Assembly (NCBI GenBank): GCA_026545225.1 | Contig: CM048849.1 | Coordinates: 34,928,836-34,992,835, forward strand | Direction of reading: 5' to 3' | Length of the DNA: 64,000 nucleotides | DNA from: Cornus controversa | Taxonomy: Eukaryota; Streptophyta; Magnoliopsida; Cornales; Cornaceae | In this document: piece after piece, positions 34,513 to 46,234 of the stretch | How positions within the stretch are numbered: the stretch's first letter is position 1 | How the letters are laid out: each line of letters begins with the position of its first letter | Position numbers and translations under genes: made by a program | Notes under the pieces: generated by a model | The model's database searches: none | The model's input: only the letters and a program-made list of their open reading frames with translations | Told to the model about the DNA's origin: nothing

Positions 34513-35845
34513 CATCAAGATCCAATTCCAGTTTGTGAATCCTTCTTGAATGAGCAACTCTTTGAGGTCATTCACAAGAAACTTTCATGGTATGCTGACA
34601 TTATTAATTTTCTAGCAACTAAGAAGATCCTATCTTATTAGTCCAAACAAGAAATTGATTTCTTCTATTCCCAAGTACGTTTATATTTTTGGGACGATCC
34701 TCACATTTTCAAGTATTGCCCAAATCAAATCATCCGCAAATGTGTGCCCAAGAGTGAGATTCCTAGTATTCTTACTTTCTACCATACACTTGCATATGGA
34801 GGTTATTTCAGTGCTTGGAAGATTGTTTCCAAAATTCTTCAATGCAGTTTCTTCTAGCCAACCATGCATCGGGATGCATACCTATTCTGTCACTTGTGTG
34901 AGCAATGTCAGTGCCTTGGCACTATGTTCTATAAAGATATGATGCCTTTGAACCCAATTCTGATCATTGATATCTTCGATGTTTGGGGCATCGACTTTAT
35001 GGGCCCATTTTCAAAAATTTCTGGTTTCGAGTTCATACTCGTATCAGTGGATTATGTATCTAAATGGGTTGAGGCCTTGGCTACCAGAACCAATGACCAC
35101 GTAATCATGGTCAAATTCATTCAAATGAACATATTTAGTCATTTTGGTATGCCCTAAGCCATCATCAGTGACGGAGGCAAACACTTTTGCAATCAGTTCC
35201 TACGAACCTTGCTACTCAAATACTCTGTCACTCATAAGGTAGCTACACCTTACAACCCTCAGACAAGTGGTCAAGTAGAAGTATCTAATAGGGAAATAAG
35301 CATATTTTAGAGAAAATGGTGCACCCCGATCGCAAAGATTGGTCACAACGTCTAAATAACGCATTGTGGGCGTACCGAACAACTTATAAAACCCCGATAG
35401 GCATGTTACCGTATCATCTCGTATATGATATAGCCTGTCACTTACCGATAGAGCTTCTGTTAAAAAATTTAATTTCGACATGAAATTGGCTGGCTCTAAC
35501 CGGTAGCTCCAATTAAGTGAATTGGAGGAATTACAGAATGACGTGTACGAAAGGGCAAAAATCTACTAAGCAAATACCAAGGCCTTTCATGACAATTATA
35601 TCTATGCCAAATCACTCTCTCCAAACCAGAAAGTTTGGCTTTATAATTCTAGGCTTCGCCTATTTCCCAAAAAATTTTATTCCTGATGGGACGGTCCATT
35701 TATCATAAATTCCATTGCTCCCCATAGAGCGGTGGAGTTGAAGGATCCCAATGATGGAACTCTCTTTAAAGGTAATGGGCAAAGAGTAAATCCTTGCATG
35801 AATAGTAATATTCAAATGGAATGTGTCCCGTATATTTGGACAATT
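34513..35845 (+). pseudogene. Integrase of element C
   Basis: The N-terminal zinc region reads FYHTLAYGGYFSAWKIVSKILQC and then MHRDAYLFCHLCEQCQ (C-x2-C kept). The core has [11 protein letters not shown] (D), [11 protein letters not shown] (D) and [13 protein letters not shown] (E), so the DDE triad is intact. The C-terminus reads LRLFPKKF, WDGPF, VELKDPNDGTLFKGNGQRVNP. It joins element DNA to the chromosome. Stops or frame breaks lie near 34640, 34856, 35155, 35300-35500 and 35679. It matches A's integrase closely in order and motifs. Confidence 0.88.
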
Positions 35846-36697
35846 GATCCATTTTCATGTCTCACCGTAGACAGTAAACTTGGTATTTCCACGATCTTAT
35901 CATGTTCTTATGACCCTTCATATCCAATGGGAATGTATCTAATTGTTTGAGGAGTGATTTGGATGCTTGAGCTTCAATTTTTCATTCTTAGAAATTTTCA
36001 GCATCAAAGTGCTAAGCCATTTTGATGTATCAAAATTGACATTTCGATGCATTGTCCGTTAGATGTATCGAATCTTGGAATGATGCATCGATAATTAAAG
36101 GCCAAATGTTTGTGCATTTTTCAGTGATTTTTGCTCCTTATTACGATGGATAGTTGATGCATCACCACTTTGACGCATCGAAAATACCATTACGATGCAT
36201 CACTACTTTGATACATCGAAACATGCATTTCAATGCATCATCCAGGGCCACATGACGACATGTGTAGTCACTTAAAATACTCGAACCTAGCCCTCTCCCT
36301 CTCATTTTCCCTCTTCCTCATGACCCAGATTCTCTCTCCCTCTCAGCCGAAACCCCCAACCACATTATCATCATCAAAATCATCATCTTTGGATTCTTGA
36401 AGTAGATTACAACTTTACCATCACAATGCATTTTGATTCACAAGCTTAAGGCCTTTATTGAGCAGGGAGGTAAGGTTTTGTTTGGTTTGAAGTTACTTTA
36501 AGTTGAACTTATTGATTCAATAGAATTTGTGCTGATGACGGAGGATTAGAGGGTTGTTTGAGATTATTGGGGGCTTGCTTGATATAGTTAGATATTGATT
36601 GGGGGAGTTTGAAGTTTATGGTAGCATTGTGAAAGGGTTGCCAAAACAGTGCACCCCAGCTATTTGATAGAAATCCCAAGCCACAGTTTTTAGGAAC
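35846..36697 (+). other. Non-coding region between pol and env-like ORF (element C)
   Basis: No gene. Its first half carries the GATGCATC-type array. The second half, with CT-rich leader-like sequence (36290-36350), could be the splice-acceptor or leader zone of the downstream ORF, which is an inference. Confidence 0.6.
36018..36241. repeat. GATGCATC-type near-palindrome array (element C)
   Basis: About nine copies of a TT(Y)GATGCATCRAA-like motif with variants GATGTATC, GACGCATC, GATACATC and AATGCATC, spaced about 15-40 bases apart. The same motif occurs twice in each LTR (28932-28961 and 39764-39792). Confidence 0.9.
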
Positions 36698-37914
36698 ATG
36701 GTGCGTAACAAAGTAGCTACGAGAAGAATTCGTGATGTTTCGCGCAGTAAATGGAAAAATCGTAAGATTATGCCGGAGCACCTCATCGTAGAAGCTAATT
36801 TTGTGGATGATCCGTATGCCCAATGGACATTAGAGGCATTATGAAATCGCCAGTTACTTGGATTATTAACTCTAGCTACCACAATTTCTTACCCGAGACT
36901 TGTTGAGGTGTTTTACATGAACCTCAAGTATGATTGCAACGAGTCGGGCATTTTGAGAATGAGTGTCGATGGTGAGGCACTCACTATCTTTATTGACACT
37001 ATTGCTAAAGTTATCGGGTGCCCACATATGAAACCTGAGGACCTCAAACCTGGCGAGATCACTTCCTATTTCGAGGGCTTTTTTAAAATCTCACCCTCTA
37101 TAGGATGGTGTGGGTTATGTGTGATGGGTGGTTCACAAACTCCAAGAACAATGCCATGAGCAAGTCACTCATCCCAACGCATTGGTGGTTCTTGGACACC
37201 ATTCTACAGAAGAATGCCAATCCATTTGGACATTCTACCAAGCGCTAATGAGAGTTCTTGATGGCACTCTATGCTATGCACATGGGCTGTTAGTTCTCAG
37301 TCCTGGCCATCATTTGGGGCCAAATGTACAAAGTCTGGGAGCAGCTCATTTCAAATAAAAACAAAAAATTGGCCTCAATGAAATTGCCTTTCCTATACTT
37401 GGTCCCCACCTTTCTGAACAAGGCCAGTTTTTAATTTGAGGACTCTGAGATTACCATGGGTGCACCATCGCACTTTACACTTCAAAGTTGGCACAAGATG
37501 GTGGCACACATGACTATTTTACCACTGGTAGCTCCTAAGAGCAAGCTCGATGGGAAGGCATCAGAGGATGCCATGGATATGGATGCCCCGACTGATGAGG
37601 ACATCGCTAGAGAAGAGGATGAGCTCGAGGATTCTGATATGCCGGGCATGGGGGCAGCTGATTACGAGTACCTAGCCATGGGCTATGAGTGCTTGACTTC
37701 CAATTTGGCATGGCTACAATTAGATTTTGCCGATCATTGCCAAGCCACTATTGAGCACTGCCGAGCAACAGATGAGCGGCTGGACACTCTAGGTGCTAGC
37801 ATGATAGCTCTTTTTGAGGGACAGGAGCACATTGAGCGTCTCCTTCAGGCCTCCCATGGTTCTCATATAGCCTCCACTTTTACTGTACCACCACCGCCGC
37901 CACCTCAACTGTAG
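36698..37914 (+). pseudogene. Env-like / plant-transposon-protein ORF of element C
   Basis: It starts MVRNKVATRRIRDVSRSKW and continues MPEHLIVEANFVDDPYAQWT. After a stop at 36841 it reads LVEVFYMNLKYDCNESGILRMSVDGEALTIF, then HMKPEDLKPGEITSYFE. Frameshifts near 37120 and 37430 move it through all three frames. The last part is an acidic stretch (DEDIAREEDELEDSDMPGMG), a helical segment and a Pro-rich end (PPPPPPQL). The FYxNL...VDGxxxxF pattern resembles the putative plant transposon protein domain found in the third ORF of Athila-like elements. I see no convincing signal peptide or transmembrane helix. Its role in the element is unknown. Confidence 0.6.
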
Positions 37915-39469
37915 TTTAGGATTTAGTGCTTTCTTTTATTGTTTTATTTCTAGTTTATGTATTTCCTTTATTTTTAGTTCTAATACTGCTATTGTGCCAT
38001 GTTGGCATCATTTTGTTGCTTTTGAAGCATTTTCTTTTGTATTTCATTAATTCCGTCACTTATATTGCCAACTTTCTAAATTAATGGAATATCTACATTT
38101 TTTTTTGTCTATGCGTAATTATGTTCTGTCTTAATTATTTATTCATTTATTTCATTTTCCAGTTCATCTATATTATGTTGGTATGTAGTTCGTCCTTGTG
38201 CATGTTTTATAACCCCACTTGTCAGGCATGTACCCCGTGTACCAACTACCCTAAAGTGGTTGATGTTTTGACTTTTTGAAACCCATCAACCACGCCGGTA
38301 TCATTATTATAACTTTTCTTGTTTCGAACATTGAGGACACTGTTCAATTTAAGTTTGGGGGTATAGTGAACACTTGCAAATACACTTGTAATTTTTTAAT
38401 TTTTACACATATTTTAATTTGTTTCATGGTAGCCATGATGTCTTGCTTTTGAGAGTGTAATAACCCAATAAACGTCAAAGATAAATGCATCATGTAATCA
38501 GGAGCTTTGACATCTTAAAATACTCGAACGTTTGAAAATTATATGTTAGGTTAGAATGGTCTACATTTTTGTTCAATTTTTTAATATTGTACAGTTCTTA
38601 CCCTAAATTTATCCTTAATTGCACAAAAATGCACACGTACATTTTAATTATGGGGTAGATGTATCAAAAAAAAAACTTGCAATAAGCCTTCTCACTTAAT
38701 AAACTGGGCCTCTATACCTCATAAAGTATGGAGAGTTCATATCTAAAAGTGTGCAAGGTTAAGCAATAAGGAAACAAATGGCTTGTTTAAAGTTCTTAAC
38801 CTAGTAAGGTTGGGCTTTTAAGTTCTTCGGGGTGTCTCTTCACTTAATGCCCTAAAATCATCCGATTTGGGAGGCATTGACCTAATGCTCGTTACATGGG
38901 TTTACTAAAACGCATAAAGGACTTAGACATTAGACAGCCACTTGTATCTAAGCTTTTGTAAATATATTGTATTTTAATGATTTGTTTTTGTGATCTTGTT
39001 TGAAAAGTTTTTCTTTTAAAGAAGAACATTGTATCTATTATTCAATTACGACAATAAGCCACACATTAGGATGTATGTTCACTTTTCAAAGAGGATTTTA
39101 GGGTTTGCACTTGTATTAGTGTCAAATTGATCATTATGTGGGGACTGTCATCTAATTCTAATTTTTAAAGGTATATATTTATTGATGTCCTTACAGTTCC
39201 ATAATATTTGTTGCATTTGTCACTTTGAAAACAAATTGGGTGATCACCCTTTTCTAGTTGATGACTGAGCGAATCAATAATTTTTGTATATTTTTGTGAG
39301 GTTAATAAGCATGTTAAACCCAATGAGGCTTCACTCATCCACTAGACATTTCTAAGGGTTTAAAAGGCTTATTGCATTCACTAAATGCAACTGCATTTCC
39401 CCCGAAAGCGGAAGTAGAGTAGTTGCTTTAAATAAAATCCTTTTGTATTGCAATGGGACTTATAATATC
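37915..39469 (+). other. 3' non-coding region of element C
   Basis: No gene. It shares blocks with B (GGGCCTCTATACCTCA at about 38707, TTCTTCGGGGTGTCT at about 38821, CTCATCCACTAG at about 39332) and carries the stem-loop at 38326-38345. Confidence 0.7.
38326..38345 (+). other. Stem-loop in element C 3' region
   Basis: GAACATTG and CACTGTTC around AGGA: seven of eight pairs form, with one T-C mismatch. It is followed by AATTTAAGTTTGGGGG. Confidence 0.75.
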
Positions 39470-39483
39470 TAAGTTTAGGGGTG
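39470..39483 (+). promoter_or_regulatory. Polypurine tract of element C
   Basis: AAGTTTAGGGGTG directly before the 3' LTR. Confidence 0.8.
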
Positions 39484-40862
39484 TGATAAGCGCTGAATGT
39501 TATACATTCTTGCGCCTTTACTTACATGTTTTAATCCCATAGATGCACATATTGTGTTATTTTTACGTGTTTTCATATTTTTGATGATTTCAGGTTCTAA
39601 TTCAGAATATGGCTCATTACGACTCCATTAGCATTTCATGAATGCATTCCCAAATCTGAGCATACTTAATCGGATGTCTACATATATTGAAGATAAGTGA
39701 AGTGCGTGTTAAGACCGGAGCCAGAAAGCTAAGAAGTAGAAAGATTCCAAAGCAAGTCATTTCAATGCATCAAAATGTTCATTTCGATGCATCTCAAATT
39801 CTTGCCACAAGATATTTTCCCAAGGTGGCCACTTGTCAAAAATCTTCTAGAAAAAGCTTTGCACGAAAATTTTATGATTTTTTGACCCTAAAGTCAAATG
39901 TATATACTTGAATTATGAAAGAGATACAAATATTCTATATTGATATATTAGAGGCCATATTTTGTAATTCTAGAGAGAGAAAGTGAAGTTCTAGAGAGGG
40001 AAAGCTTCAAAGAGGGCTTTGTAAGGCCTTGAAGACCATTTTGAGCATGGATTCATCTCTATCTATGGAGTGCCTCCATCCTAACATGATCAACTAATCC
40101 TTCTCTAGGGTTTAGACAAAACCCTAACTTTGTAACTATGTTCTAATTATAGTAAATTGAGGTTTTTATGTATTTGTGTATATGTACTTACTCTTAAGCC
40201 TTATATTAAAGATAAGTTTGCAAATTCAGTATGGTTATGTGTTTTAATTTATCATTCTTGTCTTAGAATGTGTTATTTCTTCACATGATCTTCAAACACT
40301 TGTATTTCCACAAGAACTACAAGTGATGGCTTTGTACTAGTTTTCACTTTAACATGCATAGCTAGATTTACATAATCCATTCTTATAGATGGTAATTTTG
40401 CTACACTTAGTTAATTAGGTATTTAGGTAAGTAGGTAGGTAAGGATATTACACTTATCGAAGATGGATTATAGTATTTTAAGGTGTATGTATTTTCTTGG
40501 CAACGTCATTGTAGGCCACAAGCCAAATGCGTCACATAGTACATATTTATATAAATTCGCCGATTTATTATGAGTTTTACATGTTATGAGACTAGTGGTG
40601 AAGTCCTTACCCTAGTCCTTTATCCTTTTCTCAAACTTCGTCATTTTATTGTCATTTATGTTTTTCAAGTAATTTAAACAAACAAACCAAAAATCTAGTT
40701 TTAAGTTAAACAAGAAACAATCTTCAATCTTTAGCAAATTATACCAACGTTGTCTCTGTGGGACCGACACCCTCTTATAGAACCCTATCCTATAAAGATT
40801 CGTTTTATTGGAGTGATAAAATATAATATAATTTTCCAAACACACACAAAGGAACCACATCA
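39484..40862 (+). repeat. 3' LTR of element C
   Basis: TGATAAGCGCTGAATG ... AACCACATCA; pairs with 28656-30043. Confidence 0.93.
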
Positions 40863-41071
40863 CGTCATACCTCTTTTTGAAACAAGCAAAATGATTTACT
40901 TAATCCTAAATAAATATCACAAGAAACTTGAAATATTCTTTAGTAGATTTAGTAAATAAAAAATAATGAAAATAAAAATGATGATGTATGTGATGCATGA
41001 TAAAGTGGTTGTGTGTGAAGTTTTTGTATTCAAAGTCAAAAAATAAGATTTGAATTCTGGTTGATACTTTC
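40863..41071 (-). other. Short segment between C and D (continuation of repeat-rich segment)
   Basis: Non-coding. It starts with the right TSD of C (CGTCA) and ends with the left TSD of D (CTTTC, 41067-41071). Confidence 0.6.
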
Positions 41072-42463
41072 TGATCAACGTTGAATGTTACGCATTCTAG
41101 CCTCTTAATTCGCATATTTTATTTTCTTAGTGATAGTTTATTTGTGATTTTACTCTATTTTTATGTTTTCTATCTTTTCAGGGCTTTAATGATTATTTTA
41201 CTTAAAATCATAATTTTTGAGCTTTTAAAGAAGACATTCAAGAGGGTTATATGAAGTCTACATCAAATGGATCCATTCAATTCCATATCTTAACTCAAAT
41301 CATCCCAAGAAAGTGGTCAAAGAGAATGATAACTACTTAAGGAGGTTACGGGACTGAAGCCCAATTCTGCACTTAATCCAGTTTTAATCCCATTTTGAAA
41401 AGTTGACCAAAAGTCTTATTTCTGAGCGTCAATTTGACTTGATTTTTGTGAAAGATGAATGAAATTCGATTCTACACACTTTTGTATTTTATGTAAATTT
41501 CATGAATCGGACTTCTACTGGGTTAAAACTTAGGCCAAACGTCAGTAGAAAAATCCACCTATTTAGGGCTGCGAGAAAATCCTAATTATCTCCTAATTGG
41601 ATTAAGACTTTATCTCCTAATTGGATTAGATCTTTATGTATTCTCTTGAGGAATAAAGTGGCGAATTTGAGGCTTTTTTGAGGGGGAGAAAAAGAAGTGA
41701 AGGCCAGAGCAGAGAAGACAGAGACAATTCGGGTTTTATTTTATTATGTCTTTTATTATTTTGCTATCTTCTTCTTCTACCATGTGTAACTAAACTCCTC
41801 AACTAAGGTTGAGGAGGAAACCTTCATTAATGAAGTGAAGTTATTTTGTTCATTAATTGATTCCCATGTGTATGATTTAAATGCTTATGATTTTTGCTTC
41901 CTGTGATTCATTATTTTATAGTTCTTTCACCATCTATATCATGTATATGTGGTAGTTAGAAAGTATTATAATCAATATAAGCATCAATTTGTATTTCTTA
42001 AAAGTGATAATATTTGATCTTATGTTTTTCATTAAATTGGATTCATAGGATACTTATAATTTTACACTAGTAAAGCGAAAGAAAATCTACCTTTTTGATA
42101 TATTTTTTATAGTACTTTATTGTTAAATCTTGAGTAAGTAATAGATTGATTTCTTGATTGCTACTCTAAATTTGGGAATTAATAAATGAATATTAGAATC
42201 TTCATGGATTTAATGCTGGTGGAATCTGACACCTTAGTTATTTTCTCTATTTGACTTCAATAGTGTTACTTTATTTGCCTGTTAGTTTAATCTCTCTCAA
42301 ATCAACCAACTTTTGTTTAAACTAGATTAGTTTTAAATTAATTTGAATTTGTATTAATTTTTCTTCTCAAAGCATTCCCTTGGGTTCGAGCTCGTTCTTG
42401 CCGATCTATACTTCAATAGATTCATACACTTGCGAGTTATTTTACACTTTTAAAACAACATCA
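41072..42463 (+). repeat. 5' LTR of element D
   Basis: TGATCAACGTTGAATG ... AACAACATCA. It matches 47510-48377 in its last ~870 bp. Confidence 0.92.
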
Positions 42464-42469
42464 AGTTTT

Positions 42470-42487
42470 TGGCACCGTTGCCGGGGA
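42470..42487 (+). promoter_or_regulatory. Primer binding site of element D
   Basis: TGGCACCGTTGCCGGGGA, one change from the B version. Confidence 0.85.
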
Positions 42488-43690
42488 ATCGCAAAGAAGA
42501 AACTAATCAAATTTCGATTGATTTAATTCTTCTACTAGTTATAATTTAGTTTTTTTTCTTTTTTTTTATTATTATCAAAAAGAAAAAAATATCTTTCTAA
42601 TTTTATTTTTTTATTAGTTCACTGTTCTAGGTTTTAAAAAAAAACTTTTTCTTTATTATTATTGTTTAGTTTTAGTTTTATTAATTTTATTTTTATTTCT
42701 TTTAGTTTAGTTTTAGTTTTATTTCATTATTAATGTTTTACCTGATACTTCTCGAATTCTATAGGTGGTATTATTGAAAATTGCCTTTTTCGCATTTTCT
42801 GGGGCACTACTTTGGGATCCAAGTAAGTACATTTTTTTCGTTTATTTATATTTTTCTTCTCTTAGATTAGGAAAACATAGATTTTTGTTTTAGGTTGATA
42901 ACTTTTGTATGAGAACTCTAGTATAGAATAATTTAGAAATAACCCTAGGGTCACACTTTCTTCAAGTTTATTTTATATTTTATTTTATTTTATTTGTTTT
43001 ATTTTTTTTCTCTATAGTAAAAGAAAAGAAAAGAAAAAGAAAGACCACACACTCATTCACTTTGTGCATTTTAATTTAGCATTCATGTATTAAAATTTTA
43101 GTAAGGGCATGAACCCCCAACAAGATAAGTATTGGATTTCATCACCAATTTCTTGCCCACCTAGGTTAAAAATCTCCTTGCATTTGTCTATCCCAAGCCA
43201 AATTTAATTTAAATTTAAAATTAAGTAGACACTGGTCATAGGAATTCACATAGCTTATAGGACCCTCTTGGACAAAGTTAACTTTTGGTAACTCCAGTAA
43301 GCACCTTCCAACTTCACAATGTCTAAGAAATTTCTGAGGAGATTGGGTTTTAAGTGAGACCGTTTGTGACCCCTCCAATCTATCTTAGAAACCTTCCTGG
43401 TTGTATTGTTGGTGGGGCTTAACTGGTAATTCTCTAGCTCATCTGAAAGGGAGTAGAAGTTGTCTAACTAGGTAAGAATTATTTTAGAACTAGTCCAGAT
43501 AATTCTTTAGGAAAAAATAGTAAAAATAAAAATCTAAAATAGAAATCACTACCCTGGAATTAAATTTCAAAAAAAAAAATTGCTTGTTTTTTTGGTTAGG
43601 ATTTCATTTTTTTTTTCTTTTTTTCTTTTGCATTAGGTCATCATAGATTACATTGGTCTTAACGATCCATTTCATTAAGTCTGTTAAGTG
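42488..43690 (+). other. Leader of element D
   Basis: T-rich and partly homopolymeric non-coding sequence between PBS and gag. Element B has a similar T-rich leader (19232-19473). Confidence 0.6.
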
Positions 43691-43699
43691 TATTTTAGG

Positions 43700-45357
43700 T
43701 CATCGATCTTCGAATCCAGAGTTGCTTCCATTAGATCTTGAGATTGAGATAACCTTTTGAAAGGGTGTGAAAAATTTTAGTGTTAGAGATCCTTCTTTGC
43801 CCAAGATGGCAGATCATGTTGAAACTAAATCTCTTAAGGACTATTACACTCTCGTGCATATTACAAACCAGTCTTGCATTGTGTTTCCTACTACCTGGCC
43901 AATAGGGATATTTTGAGATACTGGTGGCAGTAATTAATTTACTGCCCACTTTCAAATGTCTTAGCTCTGATGACCCATACCTCCATGTCAAGGAATTTTT
44001 AGATATTTGCTCCACACTACAATTTCAAAATATTTCTGAGGAGTCAATTAAATTGCGGTTATTTCCATTCTCTTTGAAAAAAAAAGCAAAATCTTGCTTA
44101 TACTCATTGGAACCCGCATCTGTCAATTCATGGAATGAGTTATGCACCAAATTCCTTACCAAGTTCTTTTCCATGTACAAAACTAACTCCCTTCATCGAA
44201 ATATCATGCAATTTACTCAAAAAAATGAGGGTGGGGAGTTTCACATGTGTTGGGAAAAATTTAATGATCTTCTCCTTAAGTGTTCCCATCATAGTTTTGT
44301 CAAGTGGCAATTAGTTCAATTCTTTTACGAGAGGTTGTCACCCCATAATCGTCAACTAATTGAGTCACGAGGTGGGGTAAAATTCATGTCTAAGAATGAG
44401 GATGAAGCATGAAATTTTTTTAATGTGTTGTCAAAGAACTCTCAACAATAGGAGTACTCAGGAAGGGTTGAAAGGAGTTCTATATCAATGCTCTCAGAAC
44501 TCAAAAAGGGAGGAATCTACGAGATCCAAGAGGAGATCGATTTGAGTGCGAGGATAGCTAGTCTAACTAGGAAAGTAGAGGCTATAGAGATGAGTAAAGG
44601 AAGTAATTCTTCTGTTCGTACAATTAGTGAAGTGTGTCAATTGTGTGAGAGTTATTCTCATACAGCGCAAACTTGTCCATTTATTGCATCTTTTCATGAA
44701 TATATAGCCGAACAAGCCAATGCACTCAATTCTTATAAGAAACCATTTAGCAGCCCCTATTCTGACACATACAATCCTAATTGGAAGAACCACCCTAATT
44801 TTTCTTGGAGGCAAGTCCAACTTCGAAACAACCAAGGGCTATAACCTATGCAACCCCAAGGGCAACCACAATTTTTATATCCTTCTATGTCCTAAAACAC
44901 CCCTCTGTATGTTCTCCCACCTCAACAGAGACCAACTTTAAAGGATACTCTCCAATAGTTCATACAACAGACCAGTCAGTCAATTTCTAAGTTAGAAACT
45001 CAAATAGGTCAATTAGTCACTATTGTAGGAGAGAGGGAGAAGGGAAAGGTTCCTAGTCAGCCTGTGCCTAACCCAAAGGGCCAGTTTTATATTAGTGACC
45101 AGTCCACTTCTAGTTCACATGAGCAGCTTCAGTTTATTACAACCCCAAGGTCAGGTAGACAAGTTCATAATGGAATCCAAATGCCTACACACAATGAGGA
45201 AAGTGAAAAGGACCATGTTCGCGGTTTAGGGAGGGAGAACAAAACTATATCTGAAGTTGATTCAAAAATTCAAGTCCCTAATCTTAACCCACCATCTCCA
45301 ATAAGTCCACCAGTTAGGAACTTTGTTCCTACTGTACCATATTCTCAAAAACTTTAA
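43700..45357 (+). pseudogene. gag of element D
   Basis: The upstream part reads GHRSSNPELLPLDLEIE and SLKDYYTLVHITNQS. The main open frame (43924-44412) has YLHVKEFLDICSTLQF, IKLRLFPFSLKKKAKSCLYSLEP, FLTKFFSMYKTNSLHRNIM and SPHNRQLIESRGGVKFMSKNEDEA. At about 44635 an intact zinc knuckle CQLCESYSHTAQTC (C-x2-C-x4-H-x4-C) occurs, followed by a Gln/Pro-rich tail and SKLETQIGQLVTIVGEREKGKVPSQP. Few stops interrupt it (about 43760, 43916, 44410, 44452, 44842). It would package element RNA. It is clearly homologous to A-C but more diverged. Confidence 0.85.
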
Positions 45358-46234
45358 AACTCTAAGAAGGAGAATCACTATAATAAGATTATGGTAGTAT
45401 TTAAATAAGTCAAAATTAATATTCTATTTCTCGATACAATTCAACAGGTCCCCTTTTATGCAAAATTCTTGAAAGACTTGTGTACAGTCAAACATGGCTT
45501 GAATGTGCACAAGAAAGCCTTCCTCACTGAGCAAGTTAGCTCAATCATCCAACACCGCACTTCACCTAAATTTAAGGATCTTGGATATCCTACAATTTCA
45601 TGTACCATAGGTGATCAAAAAATTGAGCAAGTTTTGCTTGACTTGGGTGCGAGTGTCAACTTGTTGCTTTAATCTGTTTATGAGCAACTAGGTCTTGGTG
45701 AGTTGAAACCCACAAAGGTGGTACTCCAATTAGCAGATCGCTCAGTTAAGGTACCTTGTGCTGTTATTGAGGATGTGCTCATTCAGGTTGATAAATTCTT
45801 CTTCCCTATAGACTTTATTGTCTTAGACACTCAACTTATAGCTAATCATAATAACCATATTCCTGTCATCTTAGGTCGTCCATTCCTAGCCACTTCAAAT
45901 GCCCTAATCAACTGTAGGAATGGTGTTGTGAAACTTTCCTTTAAAATATGTCTGCTGAGTTTAACATTTTTAATGTAAACTGACAACCACCAGACTCTGA
46001 GGATATTTGTGAGTTAAATTTAATAGAGAATTTAGGTCAGAATACTTTTATTCATGCTAGTTATAAGGACCCTTTAGAGGCAAACCTGACTAATTTTGGT
46101 TGTAATTTTGATATTGATAGTTCTTGTAAAGATGTGAATGCTTTATTGGATGTGAATGTTTCTTTAAATTCAGTCCATTTTATAGAAACTGAAAAGTGGA
46201 AAGCCAAGATGGAAAGCCAAGGTATCGGTTGAGT
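45358..46234 (+). pseudogene. Protease of element D, then abrupt end of pol
   Basis: YAKFLKDLCTVKHGL and VSSIIQHRTSPKFKDLGYPTIS lead to LLDLGASVNLLL (about 45637-45670), with the catalytic D-L-G kept. HIPVILGRPFLATSNALINCRNG follows. A stop sits just after the active site (45670) and another at 45976. The C-terminal linker reads DSSCKDVNALLDVNVSLN and ends at METEKWKAKMESQGIG-stop near 46234. In element C this linker leads into RT; here non-coding 3' sequence follows directly, so RT, RNase H and integrase were deleted. Confidence 0.82.

Larger units (their letters stand above)
28656..40862 (+). mobile_element. Element C: full-length Athila-like retrotransposon (12.2 kb)
   Basis: It has two LTRs (1388 and 1379 bp), a PBS, gag, protease, RT, RNase H and integrase in gypsy order, an env-like third ORF, a structured 3' region and a PPT. 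The TSD is AGTCA/CGTCA. Every coding part has stops or frameshifts, so it is dead, but it is the only copy in the window that keeps all Athila domains. LTR divergence is around ten percent by eye over the first 250 bases, so it is old. Confidence 0.92.
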
